Shown piece by piece: positions 1 to 6,614 of a DNA stretch of 8,959 bases. The DNA is from CAVXXB01 sp963765585 (lineage in GTDB: Bacteria > Calditrichota > Calditrichia > JAJRVZ01): the NCBI GenBank assembly GCA_963765585.1, contig CAVXXB010000013.1, positions 1-8,959 on the forward strand, written 5' to 3'. Position 1 is the first letter of the stretch. Every line of letters starts with the position of its first letter. The translations under genes and the position numbers were made by a program. The notes beneath the pieces were generated by a model. That model was not told where the DNA came from, did no database searches, and saw only the letters and a program-made list of their open reading frames with translations.

Positions 1-299
1 AGGTACTCACCAATCTTGTAAACAACGCCATTGATGCCATGCCCGGGGGGGGACAAATTATACTAAAAATGGAAACAACCAGAGAAAATCGCCTGGTTTT
101 TGGTATCACAGATACCGGATCCGGGATGGATGCAAATACAGTAGATCAGATTTTTACACCGTTTTATACGACAAAAATCGATGGCAAAGGAACCGGACTG
201 GGCCTGTATATTGTAAACAATATCTGCAAGAATCATGGTGCAGAGATTTTCTGTGAGAGCGAAGTCGGCAAAGGGACGAGCTTTACTATCAGGTTTTGA
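1..299 (+). CDS. Sensor histidine kinase, C-terminal ATPase part (5' end outside window)
   Basis: The reading frame is already open at the left edge (first full codon at base 3), so only the last 98 or so residues are present. They form the end of a GHKL-type histidine kinase catalytic domain. The N box reads LTNLVNNAIDAMPGGG, the G1 box DTGSGMD, the F box IFTPFYTTK and the G2 box GKGTGLGLYIV, followed by the usual end GKGTSFTIRF. These boxes bind ATP and Mg and phosphorylate a conserved histidine in the missing DHp domain. The sequence resembles NtrB/ZraS-type kinases that work with NtrC-type regulators, and such a regulator is the next gene downstream. Pairing with it is inferred from order and orientation; the 528-base gap makes co-transcription uncertain. 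The sensed signal cannot be read because the sensor part is missing. It ends at TGA 297-299. Confidence 0.93.
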   Translation, partial: VLTNLVNNAIDAMPGGGQIILKMETTRENRLVFGITDTGSGMDANTVDQIFTPFYTTKIDGKGTGLGLYIVNNICKNHGAEIFCESEVGKGTSFTIRF

Positions 300-309
300 G
301 GGACAAGGC

Positions 310-358
310 CCAGTAGTTAGTAGTTAGAAGTTAGAGATTAGAGATTAGAGATTAGAGA
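310..358. repeat. Heptamer tandem array, TTAGAGA type
   Basis: Seven 7-base units follow one another without interruption. The first is CCAGTAG, then TTAGTAG, TTAGAAG and four identical TTAGAGA units at 331-358. It starts 11 bases after the kinase stop codon. The units drift at the 5' end and are uniform at the 3' end, as expected for copy-number expansion by slippage. The same TTAGAGA unit occurs in the array at 7146-7257. Confidence 0.92.
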
Positions 359-491
359 TTATGTTAACCCAGCCATAATGATCTGTCAATTGTATGCAGA
401 TTTCACGGATAAGACTGATCTAGGCGGATTTTTAATAGAATATTGATATTTATACATATTATATGTATCGAGTAGCAAGGATATTATACTT

Positions 492-672
492 GTCATCCAT
501 TCAGGGATCTTCTTTTCGATTGGGCAGATACTTACCCCGATCAAATTCAGTGCTGGCTCTACGGGAGGATCTTGACGAGATGACAGGTAATCTGCAATGA
601 TACAATGAATGAACTGACAAGATTGAGTGGCAGGGTAATAGTTTCTTATCCATAGGATCCCGTTCGGGGACA
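492..672. repeat. Decayed copies of a GTCATCCC...GGGATCTT palindromic repeat
   Basis: Three short stretches look like worn fragments of the hairpin repeat that is intact at 4231-4289. GTCATCC...CAGGGATCTT lies at 492-511. An inverted fragment GGATCTTGACGAGATGAC lies at 567-584. GGATCCCGTTCGGGGACAGG lies at about 655-674. Each shares the ends or core of the intact element but lacks a full stem. The assignment rests on visual similarity only. Confidence 0.3.
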
Positions 673-732
673 GGATAACTGTTTGGAATAATTTGTCATT
701 TTTCCTTTTAGACTTTTTACCTATTATCCTTG

Positions 733-775
733 CTTAGGGACTTAGGTGCTCTGGGACTCAGGGACTCAGGGACAG
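733..775. repeat. Octamer tandem array, CTYAGGGA type
   Basis: Five 8-base units occur in a row: CTTAGGGA, CTTAGGTG, CTCTGGGA, then CTCAGGGA twice, ending in a partial CAG. Its first 18 bases (733-750) are identical to 2276-2293 on the other side of the regulator gene, so it belongs to a dispersed family. The period is 8, unlike the 7-base arrays nearby. Confidence 0.9.
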
Positions 776-784
776 AAAAAGCAA

Positions 785-822
785 AAATATTAAATATTGA
801 ATTTTGAATTTTGAATTTTGAA
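785..822. repeat. Heptamer array abutting the regulator start codon
   Basis: Two AAATATT units (785-798) are followed by three GAATTTT units (799-819) and a partial GAA. The array ends five bases before the ATG at 828 and so occupies the place where a ribosome binding site would lie. Any change in copy number would alter the leader of the regulator mRNA or promoter spacing. Confidence 0.9.
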
Positions 823-827
823 ATAAT

Positions 828-2195
828 ATGAAAAAACTACTTATCATCGACGACGAACAGGAAATGCTCCAGAGTCTGCGTAAGATTTTGAGTCAGCGCA
901 AAGATCTGGATATCACACTTATGCAGGATGCAAATCAGGCTCTGACCCATGTCAGCGAACAGAAATATGATATGATACTCACCGATCTGAATATGGGCGA
1001 TGTCAATGGCCTTGACATTTTGCGGACTGCATTAGGAAAATATCCCGATACAAAAGTATGCGTAATCTCAGGATATGGAACCATTGAAGCCAGCGTGGAA
1101 GCCATGCAGGAAGGTGCCACCGATTTTATCGAAAAGCCCTTTACTGCAAAAAAATTATTTAGTTGTATCAATGGGGTTTTTGATTCGTTCCCTGATGAAG
1201 AAAGTCACGATATCCCGGTCTCTGATCCAGAAACAGATGATTCAAACCTGATCTATAAAAGCAATCAGATGAAGAACTTGGTATCCATGGCCAGGAAGGT
1301 GGCCGGTAGCGATGTGAACGTGTTGATCACAGGTGAAAGCGGTACCGGAAAAGAGCTCATTGCCCGCGCGATTCATAATTTGAGTAACCGCAGAACCAAT
1401 CCCTTTGTGCCGATTAATTGCGGTGCTCTGCCGGAAAATTTGTTCGAAAGTGAAATATTCGGTCATGAAAAAGGTGCATTTACCGGTGCGGTCCGGACAA
1501 AACCCGGTCTGCTTGAATTTGCAAATCTTGGTACGTTCTTCTTTGATGAGATTGGTGATTTGAGCCTGTCCCTGCAGGTAAAATTGCTCAGGATGCTTGA
1601 ATCCCGAAAGATAAGACGGGTTGGTGGACAAAAAGAAATCGACATAGACATTCGTGTTATTGCTGCGACCAATCAAAACCTGTCACAGGCAGTGATTGAC
1701 AAACAATTTCGTGAAGACCTTTTCTACCGGCTAAACACGATACAAATTGAGATTCCGCCATTGAGAGAACGAACTGACGACATCTTACCTCTGGCGAACC
1801 ATTTTTTAAACCTGCTATGCTCTAAAAATGACAAAGTCGTTAACCGGTTTTCCAGCGATGCCGAGGAATCGATGTTAATCTATGGCTGGCCGGGAAATGT
1901 CCGGGAATTGCAAAACATGATCAGTCGTGCCTTCTTTCTATGTTCTTCCCGGGTTATTCAAACAGCAGACCTGCCTATTTCTGTTTCAGGTCAGACAATT
2001 TCACTGGATGAAAAGATGTTCGATCTTTCCTACAAAGATGCCAAAGACTATGTGCTGGAAAAATTTGAAATCGAATACCTGACTCATCAACTTCGCAAAA
2101 ATTCGGGAAATATTTCTAAGACAGCCATCGATTGCGGGATTGACCGCAGATCAATTCACCGGCTGATCAATAAGTATAATCTGATAATTCATTAA
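828..2195 (+). CDS. NtrC-family sigma-54-dependent response regulator
   Basis: This 455-residue protein has the complete three-domain NtrC layout and a normal length. The receiver domain (about 1-115) has the acidic pair D8-D9, phospho-acceptor D53, S81 and K103. The AAA+ domain (about 140-370) has Walker A GESGTGKE at 169-176, the sigma-54 contact loop GAFTGA at 216-221, Walker B FFFDE at 237-241, the arginine-finger region FREDLFYRL near 294-302 and GWPGNVREL at 353-361. A Fis-type helix-turn-helix lies at about 426-450. By family, phosphorylation drives ring assembly, and ATP hydrolysis opens RNA polymerase bound to sigma-54 promoters. The ATG at 828 is fixed: an in-frame stop lies at 819-821 and the receiver domain needs MKKLLIIDDE. 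No Shine-Dalgarno is visible because a heptamer array fills the leader. The partner is probably the kinase ending at 299. Target genes are unknown, though sigma-54-like sites lie upstream of 2542 and 7519. Confidence 0.97.
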   Translation: MKKLLIIDDEQEMLQSLRKILSQRKDLDITLMQDANQALTHVSEQKYDMILTDLNMGDVNGLDILRTALGKYPDTKVCVISGYGTIEASVEAMQEGATDFIEKPFTAKKLFSCINGVFDSFPDEESHDIPVSDPETDDSNLIYKSNQMKNLVSMARKVAGSDVNVLITGESGTGKELIARAIHNLSNRRTNPFVPINCGALPENLFESEIFGHEKGAFTGAVRTKPGLLEFANLGTFFFDEIGDLSLSLQVKLLRMLESRKIRRVGGQKEIDIDIRVIAATNQNLSQAVIDKQFREDLFYRLNTIQIEIPPLRERTDDILPLANHFLNLLCSKNDKVVNRFSSDAEESMLIYGWPGNVRELQNMISRAFFLCSSRVIQTADLPISVSGQTISLDEKMFDLSYKDAKDYVLEKFEIEYLTHQLRKNSGNISKTAIDCGIDRRSIHRLINKYNLIIH

Positions 2196-2240
2196 TACCT
2201 TTCATTACAATAATATTTTAATCACCAAGAGTCTCCCGGT

Positions 2241-2268
2241 ACTGGGCACTGGGAACTCGGCACTCGTT
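2241..2268. repeat. Heptamer array, ACTGGGC type
   Basis: Four 7-base units occur in a row: ACTGGGC, ACTGGGA, ACTCGGC and ACTCGTT. It lies 45 bases after the stop of the regulator gene and just before an octamer array at 2276. I see no open reading frame or terminator here. Confidence 0.8.
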
Positions 2269-2275
2269 CTCTATA

Positions 2276-2299
2276 CTTAGGGACTTAGGTGCTTAGGTA
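2276..2299. repeat. Octamer array, second copy of CTTAGGGA family
   Basis: Three 8-base units (CTTAGGGA, CTTAGGTG, CTTAGGTA) occur in a row. The first 18 bases match 733-750 exactly, so the two copies bracket the regulator gene in direct orientation. They could recombine to delete it or serve as slippage sites; this is inference only. Confidence 0.85.
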
Positions 2300-2541
2300 C
2301 CTTAAGAGATCTAATGTAAATGCATAAATGGGACATAAATGTCTCTTTATATCTTAAAAATCAGGCTATTTAGAATGCCATTGATCACATATATCTATTA
2401 TTATTAATTAGTTATGTATTATGGCATAATATGTGTAGCATGAAACACGACTTTCACATGACCTCAAATTATAAAAGCACAGACAGTGCTAATATCTGTA
2501 TCTGAATTATCAAATTCCAAACTCATCGAAAGGTTGGTATT
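2300..2541. other. Non-coding leader region of the DUF2339-like gene
   Basis: No gene is visible in this AT-rich stretch. A small hairpin GGGACAT-AA-ATGTCTC lies at 2330-2345, with one G-T pair and no proper U-tract, so it is at best a weak terminator for the regulator gene. The palindrome at 2417-2431 and a ribosome binding site GAAAGG at 2528-2533 are the other recognisable items. Confidence 0.5.
2417..2437 (+). promoter_or_regulatory. Palindrome overlapping a weak sigma-54-like site
   Basis: TATTATG and CATAATA (2417-2423 and 2425-2431) form a perfect 7-base inverted repeat around one central G, like a small operator. The same stretch reads TGGCAT-N5-GTGTA from 2422, which keeps the -24 TGGCA of a sigma-54 promoter but has GT instead of GC at -12. 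It lies about 105 bases before the TTG at 2542. A similar TGGCAT-N5-TTGTT lies at 7455-7470. Either role is possible; neither is demonstrated. Confidence 0.3.
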
Positions 2542-2895
2542 TTGAATTCATCAGGCAGTGTATCAGAATCTGAATTATTTGAAAAATTAAAAAACTTAGA
2601 ATCGCGGCTTTCCCGGATTGAAAAGCAGTTAAAAATAGCACATGAGGATGAAATCTTCACCCCCCCGGAAGAGAATGAAGATCCGATTGACCTGAAATCG
2701 GGATCGGAATCATTAGAACTCCAGATTGGTGAGTTTTGGCTGGCAAAAAGTGGTATTGTTATTCTGGCAATCGGAATTGCATTCCTACTTACGTTTCCCT
2801 ATCAGAATTTGCCGGCTGTTCTACCCGCATTATTCGGCTATATTTTAGTCACATGTCATCTTGTTACTGGCATATGTATGGCGCAATTCATTTAG
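2542..2895 (+). CDS. DUF2339-like membrane protein, N-terminal part (frameshifted)
   Basis: This is the first part of one gene that continues in another frame to 4210. The TTG start is supported by GAAAGG at 2528-2533, eight bases upstream. Residues 10-33 form a charged heptad helix (ELFEKLKNLESRLSRIEKQL), a likely short coiled coil. An acidic linker follows, then EFWLAKSGIVILAIGIAFLL at about 68-87, a first membrane segment of the kind that opens the membrane part of DUF2339 proteins. A second hydrophobic segment begins before the frame is lost. The last residues (about 103-117) are out-of-frame noise ending at a TAG at 2893-2895. The family is predicted to be in the inner membrane and its biochemical function is unknown. 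The assignment rests on the coiled coil plus first-helix pattern, without a database search. Confidence 0.65.
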   Translation: MNSSGSVSESELFEKLKNLESRLSRIEKQLKIAHEDEIFTPPEENEDPIDLKSGSESLELQIGEFWLAKSGIVILAIGIAFLLTFPYQNLPAVLPALFGYILVTCHLVTGICMAQFI

Positions 2896-4210
2896 CCACA
2901 TTTCCCAATACTTATTGGGGGGAGCGTTATTACTCCTTTATTTTTCTACATTACGTCTGTATTATTTCAGTCAATATCAAACGATTACAGATTTAAATTT
3001 TGAACTGACCCTTTTGTCCATTATTGTAATCGTCAACCTTACAATCTCAATATATAGAAAATCAATATTCCTCACGGGACTCAGTTTGACGCTTGGCTTT
3101 TTTACGGCACTTATAAGTGATTCCAGTTATTTACTATTTTTCTTTGTCTCGATGTTTGCCATCATCAGTGTGTACCTGAAAATAAAATACGATTGGAACA
3201 ATCTGTATATCTATACTCTGATCTTATCATACCTGATTCACCTCATGTGGTTCTTAAATAATCCCCTCATGGGTAATCGCATGGAGTTCGTAAATGAACC
3301 ACAGAGTAATCTGGCATTCATTTTGATTTACCTTTCAATATTTGGCATGGGAAATCTATTCAGAAAACGTGAGGTTCCTGAAGATACAAGTATTATTATC
3401 GGGACATTCCTCAATTGTGCCGGTGCCCTGGGTGTTTCATTTCTTATATTGATCTCAAAATTTCAAGAGCAAATATTTTCTTTTTCACTGGCGGCATCAT
3501 TTGTGTTGATCTTATTCTCTGCCCTCTTCTGGATTCGTGAAAAAAGCCAGGTATCTACTTTTTTTTACGCCATTACCGGTTATACGATATTAAGTATTGC
3601 AATAATATCAAGATTTGAGAATCCGGATTTTTTCATTCTGCTCAGCTGGCAAAGCCTCGTCGTTATATCCACAGCTATTTGGTACCGGTCCAGATTTATC
3701 ATCCTGGCAAATTTTATCATATATTTAATGATATTTGCAGCCTATCTGATACTTGCCAAACAGGTAGACCTGGCCAGTTTGAGTTTTGGTATCGTTGCGC
3801 TGGTTAGCGCCCGAATCATGAACTGGCAAAAATCACGATTGATGCTAAAAACGGAGATCATGCGTAACGCTTATTTGGTTGGTGCATTTGTAATGTTCCC
3901 TTACACTTTCTATCATATTTTCCCCGCGCAATATATCATCATATCCTGGCTGGCCGTAGCTCTGGTTTATTACATACTTAGCCGGTTGTTAAATAACACC
4001 AAATACCGCTGGCTGGCTCTGTTCACACTCTTATTAACAGTGGGTTACATTTTGATTATAGGAATTGTAAAACTGGAACCTGCATATCGTATACTGTCTT
4101 TTATTGTCCTGGGCATCGTACTCATTACGACTTCGTTGATGTACTCCCGAATTAAATCGAAGAATACTGAGCGTTCGGGTGATGATAAATCTCTTGATCG
4201 AGAAAAATAA
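2861..4210 (+). CDS. DUF2339-like membrane protein, C-terminal part (frameshifted)
   Basis: This continues the gene that starts at 2542. The frame is open from 2849, and the TTG at 2861 is not a believable independent start: no ribosome binding site is visible and it lies inside the upstream coding stretch. The join is near LLLAYVWRNSF...LLGGALLLLYFSTLRLYYF, which continues the hydrophobic pattern with a GG-rich turn typical of DUF2339. About a dozen further membrane segments follow to the end, separated by short loops such as YRKSIF and WYRSRF, and a short charged tail closes the protein. Restoring the frame gives about 555 residues, on the short side for the family. Its codon usage and AT content resemble those of its neighbours. 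It sits alone between the regulator and the cytochrome operon, and its function is unknown. Confidence 0.65.
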   Translation: MLLAYVWRNSFSHISQYLLGGALLLLYFSTLRLYYFSQYQTITDLNFELTLLSIIVIVNLTISIYRKSIFLTGLSLTLGFFTALISDSSYLLFFFVSMFAIISVYLKIKYDWNNLYIYTLILSYLIHLMWFLNNPLMGNRMEFVNEPQSNLAFILIYLSIFGMGNLFRKREVPEDTSIIIGTFLNCAGALGVSFLILISKFQEQIFSFSLAASFVLILFSALFWIREKSQVSTFFYAITGYTILSIAIISRFENPDFFILLSWQSLVVISTAIWYRSRFIILANFIIYLMIFAAYLILAKQVDLASLSFGIVALVSARIMNWQKSRLMLKTEIMRNAYLVGAFVMFPYTFYHIFPAQYIIISWLAVALVYYILSRLLNNTKYRWLALFTLLLTVGYILIIGIVKLEPAYRILSFIVLGIVLITTSLMYSRIKSKNTERSGDDKSLDREK

Positions 4211-4230
4211 GATTCATATAAATTAATATG

Positions 4231-4289
4231 AGACCCTGAAACGAGTTCAGGGTGACATTTTCGTCATCCCGAACCTCGTTTCGGGATCT
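4231..4289. repeat. Paired inverted hairpin repeat (REP-like, GTCATCCCGAA family)
   Basis: Two hairpins lie back to back. The first has stem ACCCTGAA/TTCAGGGT (4233-4240 with 4246-4253). The second has stem ATCCCGAA/TTCGGGAT (4266-4273 with 4280-4287). The two halves are also inverted copies of each other (4231-4256 against 4263-4289), so the whole can fold as one long palindrome. Repeats with GTCATCCCGAA...TTCGGGATCT are common intergenic elements in several bacterial groups. It lies 20 bases after the DUF2339-like gene and may end its transcript, but there is no clear U-run. Confidence 0.85.
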
Positions 4290-4330
4290 TGAATGTAGGG
4301 AACAGTCTGGGACCGTTCAGCGCATTTTAG

Positions 4331-4369
4331 CATAATAAGGAACTTGTCCGGAAATAATTTCCGGACAAG
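4331..4369 (+). promoter_or_regulatory. Perfect 12-bp inverted repeat in the cytochrome operon leader
   Basis: CTTGTCCGGAAA (4343-4354) and its exact reverse complement TTTCCGGACAAG (4358-4369) are separated by TAA. The palindrome ends 12 bases before the ATG at 4382. A -10-like CATAAT at 4331-4336 would place transcription start near 4343, right at the left arm, although no matching -35 is seen. It could be an operator covering the start site or a 5' mRNA hairpin that protects the message or limits ribosome access. No U-tract follows, so an intrinsic terminator is unlikely. Confidence 0.5.
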
Positions 4370-4381
4370 ATATAAAATATT

Positions 4382-5149
4382 ATGGAGAACCGAAAAACTA
4401 TGAAAAAAATTTGGCAACGTATACCTGAGCAGATTAGAAGACTAGGAATTTTGGTCATTCTTCTGGGCATACTTTTTTTAGTTATTCGCCCACTACTGAT
4501 TCCACCTGATTTTGGCCAGTACGGTCATTTCCGGGGCTCTGCTGTAGATGACATCATTGATCAAAAGATTAAATTTGCCGGACGTGAAGCCTGTAACGAA
4601 TGCCATGATGATATCAGCCTGGCAAAGAGTGAAGGTTTTCATAAAAATTTATCATGCGAAATATGCCATGGGCCAGCGGCCGATCATGTCGAAGCGCCGG
4701 ATGAAGTTCTTCCGCCGGCACCGCGGGAAAGAGGCTATTGCCCGATCTGTCACGAATATAATCCATCACGTCCGACCGGATTTCCACAGATACGATCCGC
4801 ATCACATAATCCTTCAGATCCCTGCATCTCATGCCATGATCCCCACGTTCCGGAACCTCCCGATACACCAAAAGAATGTTCGGCCTGTCATGCTGAAATT
4901 GATAATTCAAAGTCCCTCTCATATCACGCCGATATTGCATGTACTTTCTGTCATGAAACACCGGAACTCCACAAACTGAAGCCCAGAGAGCATATTGCAG
5001 GCAAACCAATAACCCGTGAGTTATGTGGTAAATGTCATGCGCAGGACGCCAACAGTGATAAAAACATTCGTAGAATTGACATGGCATCGCATGAAACAAG
5101 ATATGTTTGCTGGCAGTGTCATTATCCCCATTTACCGGAGGCCAAATAA
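4382..5149 (+). CDS. Membrane-anchored octahaem cytochrome c (NrfB-position subunit)
   Basis: This 255-residue protein has one N-terminal membrane anchor (about 20-38, LGILVILLGILFLVIRP) and eight CXXCH haem c sites: C71, C92, C120, C148, C166, C187, C215 and C243, each CxxCH. All eight lie within about 180 residues, so the haems must be packed as a wire in the periplasm. Several extra histidines (for example H87, H142, H182, H237) could be distal ligands. It is the first gene of an operon with a ferredoxin and an NrfD protein, so it probably exchanges electrons between that complex and periplasmic partners. The ATG at 4382 lacks a ribosome binding site. An in-frame ATG at 4400 (MKKIWQRIPEQ, 249 residues) follows GGAGA at 4384-4388 and may be the true start. 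The exact subfamily is not recognised and no catalytic motif is seen, so electron transfer is the likely role. Confidence 0.92.
   Translation: MENRKTMKKIWQRIPEQIRRLGILVILLGILFLVIRPLLIPPDFGQYGHFRGSAVDDIIDQKIKFAGREACNECHDDISLAKSEGFHKNLSCEICHGPAADHVEAPDEVLPPAPRERGYCPICHEYNPSRPTGFPQIRSASHNPSDPCISCHDPHVPEPPDTPKECSACHAEIDNSKSLSYHADIACTFCHETPELHKLKPREHIAGKPITRELCGKCHAQDANSDKNIRRIDMASHETRYVCWQCHYPHLPEAK
5137..5141 (+). promoter_or_regulatory. Ribosome binding site deciding the ferredoxin start
   Basis: GGAGG lies seven bases before the ATG at 5149, inside the last codons of the octahaem gene. It favours this start over any farther upstream in the same frame. The stop and start overlap as TAATG, indicating translational coupling. 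Confidence 0.85.
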
Positions 5150-5943
5150 TGAGTGATAAATCCAATTCAGATAAAAAAGTGAACCGCAGGAAATTTGTCA
5201 AAGGCCTGATGTTTGCTCTGGCATATACCGTCCTCCCTAAAGTTGGTATGTCAGATGATAATGTTCATAAATTATCAAAATGGATTCTGGGCGAAAATTA
5301 TAATCCGTATGACCATCATTACGGCATGGGTATCGATATTGATAAATGTATTGGCTGTGGACGCTGTGCGGCAGCATGCAAACTGGAAAATCCTGTACCG
5401 CAGGAGCCTTTCTTTTTCAGAACATGGGTTGAGCGCTACCGGATTTACGAAAACAATGAGACTGTAATCGATAGTCCAAATGGCGCGATCAATGGATTTA
5501 AAAGTGAGCCCGAATCTGACAAAAGCCTGGTAAGAACATTTTTTGTGCCAAAGATCTGCAATCAATGTGAAAAACCGCCCTGTGTTCAGGTTTGTCCGGT
5601 CGGAGCTACCTTTCAGACTCCGGATGGGGTGACATTGGTCGATGAAGAATATTGCATTGGTTGCAGGTATTGCATTCAGGCCTGCCCTTATGGCGCCCGT
5701 TATTTGCATCCGGGCACAAGGGTGGCTGACAAATGTACATTTTGCTACCATCGCGTTACCCAGGATCTTTCTCCAGCCTGCGTTGAGGTTTGTCCGACTC
5801 AGGCACGTATTTTTGGCGAATTGAAAAAGAAGTCGAGTCCCCTGGTACGTTTTATGCGAAGAAATAAGGTGAATGTCTTAAAACCCGCGCTAAATACTGA
5901 GCCAAAAGTATTTTATGCAAATTATGATATGGAGGTAAAATAA
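5149..5943 (+). CDS. Tat-exported four-cluster ferredoxin, NrfC/PsrB/DmsB type
   Basis: This 264-residue protein carries sixteen cysteines in four [4Fe-4S] patterns: C67-C70-C73-C77; C137-C140-C145-C149; C169-C172-C175-C179; and C196-C199-C211-C215. That is the full set for the electron-wire subunit of NrfD/PsrC-type complexes. The N-terminus NRRKFVKGLMFALAYTVLP (12-30) is a twin-arginine export signal with R13-R14, so the folded protein should act on the periplasmic side. The start is set by GGAGG at 5137-5141; the frame is open 14 codons further upstream to 5107 but only over the octahaem gene's end. The order octahaem c, ferredoxin, NrfD mirrors nrfB-nrfC-nrfD. It would carry electrons between the quinone-reactive NrfD protein and the haem subunit. 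No molybdopterin catalytic subunit is adjacent. The C-terminal tail (about 225-264) is basic and probably docks to partners. Confidence 0.95.
   Translation: MSDKSNSDKKVNRRKFVKGLMFALAYTVLPKVGMSDDNVHKLSKWILGENYNPYDHHYGMGIDIDKCIGCGRCAAACKLENPVPQEPFFFRTWVERYRIYENNETVIDSPNGAINGFKSEPESDKSLVRTFFVPKICNQCEKPPCVQVCPVGATFQTPDGVTLVDEEYCIGCRYCIQACPYGARYLHPGTRVADKCTFCYHRVTQDLSPACVEVCPTQARIFGELKKKSSPLVRFMRRNKVNVLKPALNTEPKVFYANYDMEVK
5931..5936 (+). promoter_or_regulatory. Ribosome binding site deciding the TTG start of the NrfD gene
   Basis: GGAGGT lies nine bases before the TTG at 5946, within the last codons of the ferredoxin gene. It supports this rare start codon, which follows the ferredoxin stop by two bases. 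Confidence 0.8.
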
Positions 5944-5945
5944 TT

Positions 5946-6614
5946 TTGGAAGAAATCATTCAGCATTTAGGTCCATTGGTAAATGAAATAACCGGATACA
6001 TCTATCCAAATGAAATTGAATTACACTGGGGATTACTGGTGGTCATTTATCCGTATCTGACCGGACTGGTAGCCGGTGCATTTATATTGGCCTCTCTGGT
6101 TAAAGTTTTCAACGTGAGTGAAGTGGCGCCCACATACCGCATCGCCCTGTTAACGGCCCTCGCTTTTCTTATCGTCGCGCCCCTGCCCTTACTGGCACAT
6201 CTGGGTCATCCTGAAAAATCGTTTGAGATTTTTCTGACTCCCAATACAACTTCGGCGATGGCGATGTTTGGATTTGTATACGCCTGGTACCTGATGGCGG
6301 TTTTATTGCTTGAGATTTGGCTTGATTACCGGCATGACATGATAAAATGGGCCCGCCAGGAGAAAGGCTGGAAAAAATGGATGTACAGGATATTATCCCT
6401 TTTCTCAAATGATGATTCGCAGAAGGCGATCAATTTTGATCATAAGGCATCAAGGTTGATAACCATCATCGGTATACCATCAGCATTTTTACTTCATGGT
6501 TATGTGGGATTTATTTTTGGCTCAATAAAAGCCAATCCCTGGTGGTCCAGTGTTCTAATGCCGATTGTATTTTTATTCTCAGCTATTGTTTCCGGAATTT
6601 CATTGTGTTGTTGA
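5946..6614 (+). CDS. NrfD/PsrC-type quinone-site membrane protein, N-terminal part (frameshifted)
   Basis: This is the first half of one gene reaching 7163. About five membrane segments are seen: near 28-54 (HWGLLVVIYPYLTGLVAGAF), 65-84, 102-124, 170-192 and 200-220. The stretch LLAHLGHPEKSFEIF after the second is the conserved NrfD motif (H-L-G-x-P-E). NrfD proteins bind menaquinone in the membrane and pass electrons to a bound ferredoxin, here the gene immediately upstream. The frame breaks within the fifth segment. After SAIVSGIS the frame gives LCC and a TGA at 6612-6614, whereas the frame beginning at 6602 gives LLIYMVVTPL, the expected continuation. Adding one G near 6605 would restore it (TTG-GTG-TTG). 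The product as written would lack the second half and would not work. Confidence 0.9.
   Translation: MEEIIQHLGPLVNEITGYIYPNEIELHWGLLVVIYPYLTGLVAGAFILASLVKVFNVSEVAPTYRIALLTALAFLIVAPLPLLAHLGHPEKSFEIFLTPNTTSAMAMFGFVYAWYLMAVLLLEIWLDYRHDMIKWARQEKGWKKWMYRILSLFSNDDSQKAINFDHKASRLITIIGIPSAFLLHGYVGFIFGSIKANPWWSSVLMPIVFLFSAIVSGISLCC

Larger units (their letters stand above)
300..827. other. Long non-coding gap between kinase and regulator genes
   Basis: I see no convincing gene in these 528 bases on either strand. The gap holds a heptamer array (310-358), decayed palindromic repeats (about 492-672), an octamer array (733-775) and a second heptamer array (785-822) that reaches the next start codon. No RNA gene or strong terminator is evident. 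A TTGTCA at 693-698 and a TATTAT at 722-727 resemble promoter boxes but are too far apart to pair. Confidence 0.7.

Noticed and set aside
310..358. CRISPR array
   Set aside because: Units are 7 bases with no spacers and no cas genes are nearby.
628..643. TGGCAGGGTAATAGTT as a sigma-54 promoter for the regulator gene
   Set aside because: The -12 half is TAGT, a poor match, and the site lies almost 200 bases from the start codon.
1242..1676. Minus-strand open frames over the regulator gene (also 935-1171 and 1463-1672)
   Set aside because: They lie opposite conserved AAA+ and receiver motifs and show no domains or ribosome binding sites.
2849..2895. Programmed ribosomal frameshifting in the DUF2339-like gene
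   Set aside because: No slippery heptamer such as A-AAA-AAG and no strong downstream hairpin is evident, and other genes in the window have the same kind of single-base break.
4308..4336. Full sigma-70 promoter before the octahaem gene
   Set aside because: CATAAT is a fair -10, but TGGGAC at the right distance does not resemble a -35 box.
4343..4380. Intrinsic terminator before the octahaem gene
   Set aside because: The stem is strong but no U-run follows on either strand, and it lies directly before a start codon.
4614..5201. 195-codon minus-strand open frame over the octahaem gene, and the overlapping plus-strand frame 4548-4979
   Set aside because: Both are shadows of the cytochrome gene, which has eight CXXCH sites and a clear operon position; the shadow proteins have no recognisable motif.
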